64,000 nucleotides of DNA from JAICIG01 sp035532215 (GTDB lineage: Bacteria > Planctomycetota > Planctomycetia > Pirellulales > JAICIG01), in NCBI GenBank assembly GCA_035532215.1, contig DATKRK010000451.1, positions 12,800 to 76,799 of the forward strand, in the 5' to 3' direction. The notes beneath the pieces were generated by a model, which did no database searches, was not told the origin of the DNA, and was given only the letters and a program-made list of their open reading frames with translations. The translations under genes and the position numbers were made by a program. Of this stretch, positions 25,440 through 32,664 are shown piece by piece. The first letter of the stretch is position 1. Every line of letters begins with the position of its first letter.

Positions 25440-26783
25440 ATGTCACTTTTCGAAGCCAGCGAAGCCGCCAACCGACGCCGAGCCGAGCCGCTGGCGGCCA
25501 GGATGCGGCCGGCAAAACTCGCGGAATTCGTCGGGCAGCAGCACTTTTTGGGCGAGGGCAAGCTGTTGCGCCGATTGCTCAAGGCCGACCGGCTCGGCTC
25601 GGTCATCTTTTACGGCCCGCCGGGCACCGGTAAAACGACCTTGGCCCGGCTGCTGGCCGCCGAGAGCCGCAGCCGTTTCGTACAACTCAACGCGGTCACC
25701 AGCGGCGTGAAAGAGCTGCGCGAGGTGTTGGTCGGCGCCCGCGACCGGCTGTCGACAAGCGACCAGAAGACGCTGTTGTTCGTCGACGAGATCCATCGCT
25801 TCAACAAGTCGCAGCAAGACGTGCTGCTGCCCGATGTGGAAGAAGGCGTGGTGATTCTGGTCGGCGCCACCACGCAGAACCCGTTCTTCGCCATCAACAG
25901 CGCGCTGGTCAGCCGCAGCCGCGTATTTCAGTTTCAGCCGCTCTCGAAGGACGAAATCAAGGCGCTCTTGCAGCGGGCCTTGGCCGATCGCGAGCGAGGC
26001 CTGGGCCAGTTCGACGTGCGGATCGACGATGACGCCTTGAAATTTCTGGCCGAGGTCAGCGACGGCGACGCGCGGCGGGCTCTTTCGGCGCTGGAAGTCG
26101 GCGTGCTGTCGAGCGACGAGCGGCCGCTGGTCTTGACGCGAGCCTTGGCCGAAGAATCGGTGCAGCGCAAGGCAGTCGAATACGACGCCACCGGCGATTC
26201 GCACTACGACTCGGCCAGCGCGCTCATCAAGAGCATTCGCGGCAGCGATCCCGACGCCGCGCTCTACTGGCTGGCCCGGATGCTCGAAGGGGGCGAGGAC
26301 GTGCGGTTTCTGGCGCGCCGGGTGGTGATCTCGGCCAGTGAAGACATCGGCAACGCCGATCCGCAGGCGCTGCCGCTCGCCGTGGCGGCGATGCAGGCCA
26401 CGGAGTTCGTCGGGCTGCCCGAATGCCAACTGGCCCTGGCCCAGGCGGTGACCTACCTGGCCTGCGCGCCGAAGTCGAACGCGGCGACGGTCGGCATCGG
26501 CGAAGCGCGGCGCGACGTGGCCGAAGGCCGCTTGCTGCCCGTGCCGGTCCACTTGCGCGACGGGCACTACGCCGGCGCCAAGCGGCTGGAGCACGGCGCA
26601 GGCTATCAATACTCGCACGACGCCGAAGGCGGAATCGCCGCGCAGGGTTATCTGGGCGTCGAGCGTGAATATTATCGCCCCGTGTCGCGCGGCTTCGAAG
26701 CGGAACTGGCCGAACGATTGAAGATCATCCGGGCCAAATTGCGCGAAGGGCGCGGGCCCGCGAAGCCCGGCGAAACGACTTAA
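25440..26783 (+). CDS. rarA: Replication-associated recombination protein A (MgsA/WRNIP1 family ATPase)
   Basis: A 447-aa AAA+ ATPase that acts at stalled replication forks, related to clamp-loader subunits. Walker A is GPPGTGKTTLARLLA near residue 60, Walker B is LLFVDEIHRFNKSQQD near 112, sensor 1 is GATTQNPFF near 145, and the C-terminal RarA tetramerisation region contains GSDPDAALYWLARMLEGGED and SASEDIGNADP. N-terminal RPAKLAEFVGQQH is standard. It is divergent from the small secreted gene. Identification is secure. Confidence 0.96.
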   Translation: MSLFEASEAANRRRAEPLAARMRPAKLAEFVGQQHFLGEGKLLRRLLKADRLGSVIFYGPPGTGKTTLARLLAAESRSRFVQLNAVTSGVKELREVLVGARDRLSTSDQKTLLFVDEIHRFNKSQQDVLLPDVEEGVVILVGATTQNPFFAINSALVSRSRVFQFQPLSKDEIKALLQRALADRERGLGQFDVRIDDDALKFLAEVSDGDARRALSALEVGVLSSDERPLVLTRALAEESVQRKAVEYDATGDSHYDSASALIKSIRGSDPDAALYWLARMLEGGEDVRFLARRVVISASEDIGNADPQALPLAVAAMQATEFVGLPECQLALAQAVTYLACAPKSNAATVGIGEARRDVAEGRLLPVPVHLRDGHYAGAKRLEHGAGYQYSHDAEGGIAAQGYLGVEREYYRPVSRGFEAELAERLKIIRAKLREGRGPAKPGETT

Positions 26784-26833
26784 CCCCCTAGAATATCCAT
26801 AAGGTTGGCGCCACTGAGGCCGCAATTAAGTGC

Positions 26834-26905
26834 TCACGCGGAGGCGCGGAGCCGCAGAGAGAGTGCCAAAAAGGTTATTCTCCGCGGCTCCGCGCCTCCG
26901 CGTGA
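26834..26905. repeat. 26-bp inverted repeat hairpin
   Basis: TCACGCGGAGGCGCGGAGCC... at 26834-26859 is the reverse complement of 26880-26905 at 25 of 26 positions, with a 20-nt loop. It lies 35 bp before the start of the deoxyribosyltransferase-like gene and 50 bp after rarA, so it may end rarA transcription or mask the next leader. Confidence 0.85.
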
Positions 26906-26940
26906 CGCCTTCACGAAACCACCGGAGAGCCTTCCCAGCA

Positions 26941-27411
26941 ATGCGATTCTTTCTGGCCGGGATCATGCAAGGCTCGCACCTTGCAGCGGCGATCCACAAC
27001 CAAGATTATCGCCCGCGGCTCAAGGAACTGCTGGCCGAGCACTTTCCGCTGGCGGAGATTTACGATCCTCTGGCGGACCACGCGAACTCGCTCGACTACG
27101 ACGACGAATTGGGCCGCCGGGTCTTTCTGCACCACAATCGGCTCTGCCGCGAGGTCGATGTGCTCGTGGCCTTCGTTCCCGAGGCCACGATGGGCACGGC
27201 GATCGAAATGTGGGAGGCCTACACCGCCGGCCGGGCCGTGGTGACCATCAGCCCGCTCAAGCACAACTGGGCGGTGCGGTTTCTCAGCCACGAACTGTAC
27301 GCCGACGTCGACGAGTTCGAGTCGGCGATTGTTGATGGTCGCCTAGCCGCAAGGCTAGAAGAAATCCTGGCCGGCCTGCGCCATGCGGGCCGGTCGGACG
27401 AATCTACTTGA
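26941..27411 (+). CDS. Nucleoside 2-deoxyribosyltransferase-like protein
   Basis: A 156-aa protein with the fold pattern of nucleoside 2-deoxyribosyltransferases and related N-glycosidases: MRFFLAGIMQGS at the start, IYDPLADHANS, then DVLVAFVPEATMGTAIEMWEAYTAGRAVVTISP, where the E in MGTAIEMWEA is the probable nucleophile. Relatives exchange or hydrolyse the base of deoxynucleosides. The ATG at 26941 is chosen because the upstream frame crosses a hairpin repeat. Its last 3 codons fall in a 24-bp word repeated at 28433, so its C-terminus may have been altered by recombination. Confidence 0.78.
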   Translation: MRFFLAGIMQGSHLAAAIHNQDYRPRLKELLAEHFPLAEIYDPLADHANSLDYDDELGRRVFLHHNRLCREVDVLVAFVPEATMGTAIEMWEAYTAGRAVVTISPLKHNWAVRFLSHELYADVDEFESAIVDGRLAARLEEILAGLRHAGRSDEST

Positions 27412-27427
27412 TCGAGCGCACGAAGGC
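27404..27427. repeat. 24-bp direct repeat, partner at 28433-28456
   Basis: CTACTTGATCGAGCGCACGA(AGGC) occurs exactly at 27404-27427 and again at 28433-28456, 1029 bp apart. In the second copy it is the 3' end of the 219-aa protein gene (encoding AFVRSIK and stop, minus strand). In the first it ends the deoxyribosyltransferase-like gene. It probably marks a past duplication or recombination that placed about 1 kb between the copies. Confidence 0.85.
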
Positions 27428-27620
27428 CGGCCGAACGGCCGACATCCGTGATTCGCTTTGGATTGCGCGGGCGTGAACGCAGCCAATCGTGGGTGTCTGC
27501 GACTCCATCTCTAGAATAATTTCCAATGAACGCCGAATACTGTTCATGGCCTTATCTCGTTTGCAGGCATCGCTTGCGACGGGCGGCGTCATGGATTCGA
27601 TGCCAGTCGAGATGCTGACC

Positions 27621-27977
27621 ATGAAAAAGATTCGCCCGAAGAACCGAGTTGTGGCTGGTTCTCCCAATGTGCTTCAACCGGGCCAACTCAGCTTGCGTGT
27701 AGCCATTCCAGCGTTTGCGTGTTTTATTGCATTCGCCGCGTGTTCTTTTCTGAATTCGACGTTCTACGTTCGGCTTGCAGGGGCGGTATTCCTGGCGGCT
27801 ACTTTCGCGATTCTCGATTGGCACATGTGGAAAACCGGAAGCATGAAAACAAACTTTGGCGTAATTATTCGGAGCGAACAGCCCATGAGGTTCTGCGTCA
27901 ACGCCTTCATTTTCCTGTCGGTCGAGCTTTTTATGCTGATCGGCGCCATCGTTAACGCGTTGCGGGCTGCGAACTGA
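27621..27977 (+). CDS. Small membrane protein of unknown function
   Basis: A 118-aa protein with hydrophobic segments at about 24-42, 45-63 and 88-112, separated by the short loop WHMWKTGSMKTNFG. The ATG at 27621 leads into a basic stretch (KKIRPKNR); the frame also stays open back to 27489. The family is not recognised. It lies between the two copies of a 24-bp direct repeat and is less GC-rich than the neighbours, so it may have come in with the intervening segment. It could be non-coding. Confidence 0.42.
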   Translation: MKKIRPKNRVVAGSPNVLQPGQLSLRVAIPAFACFIAFAACSFLNSTFYVRLAGAVFLAATFAILDWHMWKTGSMKTNFGVIIRSEQPMRFCVNAFIFLSVELFMLIGAIVNALRAAN

Positions 27978-28163
27978 GCCAACTGGGAAAAGGCAGACGC
28001 CCAGATTCTCGCACCGAAGCTACCTGCTTTGGACGACAAACCCAGGCACGCATCAATTCTGCCACGGCAAACCGAGGCGCACGTCGTTCGCATTTCCAAC
28101 GTGCGAAGTCGCCGAAGCAAATTCGATAACGTCCCCGGAAACGATGGACTCGCGCCGCGGCTA

Positions 28164-28283
28164 TTACGGGTTCCTCTTCTCTGTTTTCGTGGAAAAACGT
28201 CACCCTCGGGCGAGCCGTCCGAGAGCCAGCACTCACATGCTCCCAAACGCCGAAAAACTGGAACAGAGAAGAGGAACCCGTAA
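28164..28283. mobile_element. MITE-like element, copy 1 (22-bp perfect terminal inverted repeats)
   Basis: The 22-bp end TTACGGGTTCCTCTTCTCTG(TT) at 28164-28185 is repeated as its perfect reverse complement at 28262-28283. The 76-bp interior encodes nothing. The same ends and interior words (TCGTGGAAAAA, CGCCGAAAAAC) recur at 37375-37723. This copy-number, size and symmetry fit a miniature inverted-repeat element; no transposase is in the window. No clear target duplication is seen. The gap 27978-28432 otherwise looks empty. Confidence 0.75.
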
Positions 28284-28432
28284 ACACCGAGGAATGACTT
28301 CCCGCCTGCTCAACCGGCCCGACCCCGAATAGCCAGGCGATTTGGGGCGCCTTCGGTCGAATTTGGGAGGTTATTTAATCCTGGGCGCTTAAAATCGGGG
28401 CGTCCGGGTTCGCTCGGGTCGCGCGGATGAGC

Positions 28433-29092
28433 CTACTTGATCGAGCGCACGAAGGCTTCGGTCTGTTCTTCGTCGATCTGCTCGGCCGGGAATTGAGCCG
28501 TGATCGATGCAAGCCCGTTTTTACCTTCGAACTCGCCTTGAACCTGATAGAATGTTTCGCCGCTCCCCGACTTGGCTTCTTGAACCGTGAAAACGGCGGG
28601 CTTTCCACGCACTTCCGTCTTGATCTCTCGTCGGTCACCGCTTAACGCAAGTTGCTGTACGCCGCGCCCTTGTTGACGCAACGTTTGTTCGATTTGCACC
28701 CGGATGGCCTGCTGCTCTTCCGCCGGAATATCCGCGGGTACTTGCGTCAATTGAATCAAGCCTTCGTGCGCCGCGTGTTCATACATGACCGTCGTGCCGC
28801 CCTTGTTAATGATCGGCACGGTGATCTTCATCGAGACCGCCGGCTCAAACCCCGACGGCGGCGTCAACTCGGTAATTTCCTGGCCGACTGCTGCGACGGC
28901 GGCAGGTGTGTCTTCGACTTTAATCATGTCTTTAGCCAGGAAAAAAAACGCTCCTACCCCGCCGCAGCACAACAAGAGCATGATGCCGCAGCCAATGCCC
29001 AAACCGAGCAGCACTTTCGAGCCGCCGCTTTTTTGCGGGGCCGCGCCTGGCATGCCGGGAGACTGAAACGGGGCGTTCGGGTCCATAGACAT
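28433..29092 (-). CDS. Single-pass membrane protein, planctomycete type, unknown function
   Basis: A 219-aa protein. A Pro/Gly-rich N-terminal cytoplasmic segment (DPNAPFQSPGMPGAAPQ) is followed by one membrane helix at about 29-52 with the unusual run LLLCCGG, then a soluble extracytoplasmic domain of about 165 residues with mixed beta strands. I chose the ATG at 29092 because AGGAG lies about 9 nt upstream; an ATG two codons on is possible. The family is not recognised, but this architecture recurs in planctomycete genomes. Its 3' end carries one copy of the 24-bp direct repeat. Confidence 0.7.
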   Translation of the reverse strand: MSMDPNAPFQSPGMPGAAPQKSGGSKVLLGLGIGCGIMLLLCCGGVGAFFFLAKDMIKVEDTPAAVAAVGQEITELTPPSGFEPAVSMKITVPIINKGGTTVMYEHAAHEGLIQLTQVPADIPAEEQQAIRVQIEQTLRQQGRGVQQLALSGDRREIKTEVRGKPAVFTVQEAKSGSGETFYQVQGEFEGKNGLASITAQFPAEQIDEEQTEAFVRSIK

Positions 29093-29244
29093 GATGAGCA
29101 GCTCCTGGTTTTGCGAGGGAAGAACGCCGCGCCGGTCCATCGCCTTTCGGCAACGACCTGCGGTATTGTCGGCGGGCTACGGGCGACTGTCAATCTGGGT
29201 CCTTCAAGCTCCGCACGCCTTTGCCGCTCAGGTTCGAACGGCCG

Positions 29245-30414
29245 CTAAGCCGTTGGCGAAGAGGGTCGCAGCACAAGCCTGGTCACCTCGGGTTTGCAGC
29301 GCCAGCGGAGCGGATGCCGGCCGGAAACGCCGCGCGAGACGTGCAACAACGTCGGCGCTTGCCAGAATAAACCCGAGGCGTAACGGCAGCCATACACGCT
29401 GGGCGAATAGACCGGCCCGACGAGCGGCAGCACGACTTGCCCGCCGTGATTGTGTCCGGAAAGCATCAGGTCGACGCCTTCGCCGACGGCCCAGGACAAG
29501 TTGTCGGGCGTGTGGCTCAACAGCAGTCGGAAGGCGTCGGGCGGAGCGAGCGAAAACTCTGGATGCCGACCCATCCACGGTAGTTCGCTGCCGCCGATTG
29601 CCAACGCACGGCCGCAATGCGTCAGGACTTTCGTTGCGTCGGTCGCATCGTGCCAGCCGAGTTCGACGAGCGCTTGGCGGATCGGCTCGGGTTCCAAGTA
29701 CCAGTCGTGATTGCCCAGGATGAAATGACAGCCCAGCGGCGCCGAAAGCTGGCCCAGCGTCGCGGGCAGCCATTCCACCAACTGCTGATTATCGAGCAGG
29801 TCGCCGGTGAACACGACCAGGTCGGCGCTTTGCTCGGCCGAAATCCGCGTGATTTCCTCGAAGAACGGCAAATCCAACGTGCCGATGTAGTGCAGATCGC
29901 TCAGGTGCAGGATGCTCAGGCCTTCCCACTCGGCGGGCAAACGCGGCAGCCGCAGCGTTTTCTCCGAGAACTCGACGCAAAACAGTTCGTTGCCCGGCAG
30001 CCGCGCCAGGGCCTGATAAGGTCCTCGACCGAACGGCCGATAGCCGAGCCGTTCGGCGACGTCGATTTCGCGGCTGTGGTTTGATTCGAGGGCCTCGGGC
30101 ACGCGCCGCAAGGCGTGTTGAACGCCAGCGACCGCCAGCCCGACCGCGCCGGCCGCACACAAGCTGAAATAGACCATCCAAGGAAAAGAGACTTCGTGCC
30201 ACGAGCCTCCGAGCAGCAGCTTCGGGCCCGTCAGCCCCACGTACCACACGACCAGCGGCGGAACGCCGACCATCAGCAGATCGTGAACGTGGCGCACGGT
30301 TTTCAGCAAGGGGCCGGGCCATCGCAAGGCGTGCAATCGATTGACCGTCGTGACCAACAGTTCGCAGTGGCCGGCAATCAGCACGCAGAATGCTAGCAAG
30401 TTGAGCCAAGACAT
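29245..30414 (-). CDS. Membrane-anchored metallophosphoesterase
   Basis: A 389-aa calcineurin-like phosphoesterase. Hydrophobic segments at about 5-20, 45-62 and 78-98 anchor the N-terminus. The dimetal site motifs follow in order: HLSDLHY near 170, FTGDLLDN near 197, LGNHDW near 226, LLLSHTPDN near 289 and SGHNHGGQV near 309. Related membrane phosphoesterases (YkuE-like) act on lipid or sugar phosphates; the substrate here is unknown. It is divergent from the Uma2 cluster. All catalytic residues look intact. Confidence 0.9.
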   Translation of the reverse strand: MSWLNLLAFCVLIAGHCELLVTTVNRLHALRWPGPLLKTVRHVHDLLMVGVPPLVVWYVGLTGPKLLLGGSWHEVSFPWMVYFSLCAAGAVGLAVAGVQHALRRVPEALESNHSREIDVAERLGYRPFGRGPYQALARLPGNELFCVEFSEKTLRLPRLPAEWEGLSILHLSDLHYIGTLDLPFFEEITRISAEQSADLVVFTGDLLDNQQLVEWLPATLGQLSAPLGCHFILGNHDWYLEPEPIRQALVELGWHDATDATKVLTHCGRALAIGGSELPWMGRHPEFSLAPPDAFRLLLSHTPDNLSWAVGEGVDLMLSGHNHGGQVVLPLVGPVYSPSVYGCRYASGLFWQAPTLLHVSRGVSGRHPLRWRCKPEVTRLVLRPSSPTA

Positions 30415-30560
30415 AGGGGATAGATTAGCCTTTGGTCGCCAAACCGCCTAGGCCGCAAAACGCCCCGTTAAAACCGGCAAAATCGCGCCCTTGCGCAGCG
30501 TCCGGAAACGCTATACTGGAGAGAAAGAATAGGTTGCAGATTCCTGGGAGGTATTCGAGC

Positions 30561-31211
30561 ATGGCCACGGCCGAACGAGCAGCCCCCGAGCAACGAATCG
30601 TGATGCACGACGTGAGTTGGGAGACGTATCAAAGCCTGCTGGCCGATCGCGGCGAGCGGCCGGTTCCGCGGATGTCTTACGACCAGGGGAGCTTGGAACT
30701 GATGTCGCCTTCCGATGAACACAAGAACAATAAGAAGTTGATCGGTTACTTGATTTTCACTTGGGCGGTGCAACAAGGAATACCATTTCGCAGCTTCGGT
30801 TCGACGACCTTCATCCGCGAGGAGCAACAGCGCGGCTTCGAACCTGATGAATGTTACTATATCGAGCGCGAACCGCTGATGCGGGGCAAACCGGGGATCG
30901 ATCTCGACGTCGATCCGCCGCCCGATCTGATGGTGGAAGTGGATGTTTCCAGAACGTCGCTGAAAAAGCTTGCCCTCTGCGCCGGTCTGGCTATACCCGA
31001 AGTCTGGCGATTTGACGGAAAGGCTTTGATCGTCTACGAACTGGGCGCGGATGGCCAGTATTCGATTCGAGCCGACAGCTTACAGTTGCCCGGCTTCCCG
31101 ACTGCGGAGGTGGCTGAGTGGATCGAACGCGCCAAGGCGACGGATGAGACAAGTTGGGCTCAGTCGTTTCTTGCCTGGATTCGCCAGCGCGGCACGCGGA
31201 AGAACGGCTGA
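30561..31211 (+). CDS. Uma2 family endonuclease-like protein (tandem copy 1)
   Basis: A 216-aa Uma2-family protein, first of three adjacent paralogues. It begins MATAERAAPEQRIVMH, as do the next two, and carries GSLELMSPS near 47, DPPPDLMVEVDVS (about 118-130) as the metal-site segment and the IPEVWRFDGK strand. This copy is the most divergent of the three: VSRTSLKKL replaces ISSSSIxKL and YIEREPL differs from the others. GGGAGG lies upstream of the ATG at 30561. Uma2 proteins have a nuclease fold but no established role. Confidence 0.85.
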   Translation: MATAERAAPEQRIVMHDVSWETYQSLLADRGERPVPRMSYDQGSLELMSPSDEHKNNKKLIGYLIFTWAVQQGIPFRSFGSTTFIREEQQRGFEPDECYYIEREPLMRGKPGIDLDVDPPPDLMVEVDVSRTSLKKLALCAGLAIPEVWRFDGKALIVYELGADGQYSIRADSLQLPGFPTAEVAEWIERAKATDETSWAQSFLAWIRQRGTRKNG

Positions 31212-31258
31212 CGCGAAGGGTTGGGGCTGGGAACTTGTGAGTTTTAGGAGTCGCGAAC

Positions 31259-31906
31259 ATGGCCACGGCCGAACGGGCAGCCCCCGAGCAGCGGATCGTG
31301 ATGCACGGCATTAGTTGGCAGACATATCAGAATTTGCTGGACGAGCGGGGAGACCGAAAGGTTCCTCAGATGTGCTACAACCAAGGGAGCTTGGAACTGA
31401 TGTCGCCGTCCGAAGACCACGAAGTCTATCGGCGCCTGCTCGGCCGGATGATCGACGACTGGACGGTCGAGAACGACATCCCAATCCGTAGTATGGGCGC
31501 CACGACGTTGAAACGCGAAACCGAGCAACACGGCGCAGAGGCCGATGAATGCTTCTACGTTAAAAACGAGCGCCTCGTGAGAGGGCGGCGGATCGACCTT
31601 AACGTCGATCCGCCGCCCGATTTGGCGATTGAAATCGACATCTCGTCGAGTTCGATCGCCAAGCTGGATGTGTACGCAGGGCTAGGCGTGCGCGAAATCT
31701 GGCTCTTCAACGGCGAAGCCTTGACGGTCTACGAACTGCGATCCGACGGCCGCTATCAAATCATCGGGGAAAGCGTCAACCTGCCCGGCTTTCCGATCAA
31801 AGACGTCGCCGATTGGATCGCCCGCGCCCAAACGACCGACGAGACGAGCTGGGCTCGGTCGTTCTTAGCCTGGATCCGCCAGCGCGACGCGTCGAAGGAT
31901 GGCTGA
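31259..31906 (+). CDS. Uma2 family endonuclease-like protein (tandem copy 2)
   Basis: A 215-aa paralogue with the same MATAERAAPEQRIVMHG start. The core runs MCYNQGSLELMSPSEDH, DPPPDLAIEIDISSSSIAKL and GVREIWLFNGE. It lies 47 bp after copy 1, and its leader TTTTAGGAGTCGCGAAC is almost identical to that of copy 3, so the duplicated unit includes the ribosome-binding region. Protein similarity to copy 3 is higher than to copy 1. It is probably transcribed with its neighbours. Confidence 0.85.
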   Translation: MATAERAAPEQRIVMHGISWQTYQNLLDERGDRKVPQMCYNQGSLELMSPSEDHEVYRRLLGRMIDDWTVENDIPIRSMGATTLKRETEQHGAEADECFYVKNERLVRGRRIDLNVDPPPDLAIEIDISSSSIAKLDVYAGLGVREIWLFNGEALTVYELRSDGRYQIIGESVNLPGFPIKDVADWIARAQTTDETSWARSFLAWIRQRDASKDG

Positions 31907-31959
31907 CGCGGACGCGTGGATTTCAAACTGGGAACCTGCGAGTTTAAGGAGTCACGAAC

Positions 31960-32610
31960 ATGGCCACGGCCGAACGACCAGCCCCCGAACAGCGGATCGT
32001 GATGCACGGCATTAGTTGGCGGACGTATGAAAAGCTGCTGGAAGAGCGAGGGGAACGAACGGTTCCGCGGATGTGCTACAACCAAGGAAGCCTGGAAATG
32101 ATGTCGCCTTCGAAGGAGCACGAAAAATATCGGCGGCTGATCGGCCGGCTGATCGATGAGTGGACGGTCGCGAACGGGATTGAAATCGCCAGCGCGGGCG
32201 CCACGACCTTGAAGCGCGAAGTCAGCCAAAGGGGCGCCGAGGCCGACGAATGCTTCTACATCCGAGACGAGCGTCTGATGCGCGGGCGCCGAAAGATCGA
32301 CTTGAACGTCGATCCTCCGCCCGATTTGGCTTTCGAGATCGATATCTCCTCGAGTTCTATAGACAAGCTTGTCGTGTACGCCGCGCTAGGCGTGCGAGAG
32401 GTTTGGCTTTTCAACGGCGAAACCTTGACGATTTACGAACTTCAATCCGACGGCCGCTATCACGCCATCGAGAAGAGCGTGCTCCTGCCGGGCTTTCCGG
32501 TCAAGGACGTGCCTGAGTGGATTTCTCGCGCCTCAACGACGGGCGAGACGAAGTGGACCGGCGCCTTTCGCGATTGGGTCCGCACACGGAGCGAGCCGGG
32601 CGGCGATTGA
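31960..32610 (+). CDS. Uma2 family endonuclease-like protein (tandem copy 3)
   Basis: A 216-aa paralogue starting MATAERPAPEQRIVMHG, with YNQGSLEMMSPSKEH and DPPPDLAFEIDISSSSIDKL. The leader TTTAAGGAGTCACGAAC matches copy 2. Compared with copy 2 most changes are conservative, so both are probably functional. It ends 54 bp before the DUF4159 protein, with which it may be co-transcribed. The repeated duplication suggests selection for dosage or for diversification of the target. Confidence 0.85.
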   Translation: MATAERPAPEQRIVMHGISWRTYEKLLEERGERTVPRMCYNQGSLEMMSPSKEHEKYRRLIGRLIDEWTVANGIEIASAGATTLKREVSQRGAEADECFYIRDERLMRGRRKIDLNVDPPPDLAFEIDISSSSIDKLVVYAALGVREVWLFNGETLTIYELQSDGRYHAIEKSVLLPGFPVKDVPEWISRASTTGETKWTGAFRDWVRTRSEPGGD

Positions 32611-32664
32611 ACGGCGCGAGCGTTGCATCCTGGCGCTGGGAACATTGATGCGGCGGAGCCTTCC

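Noticed and set aside
27764..28287. Minus-strand frames of 111-160 codons
   Set aside because: They run through the MITE copy and the opposite strand of a membrane-like frame; composition is not protein-like.
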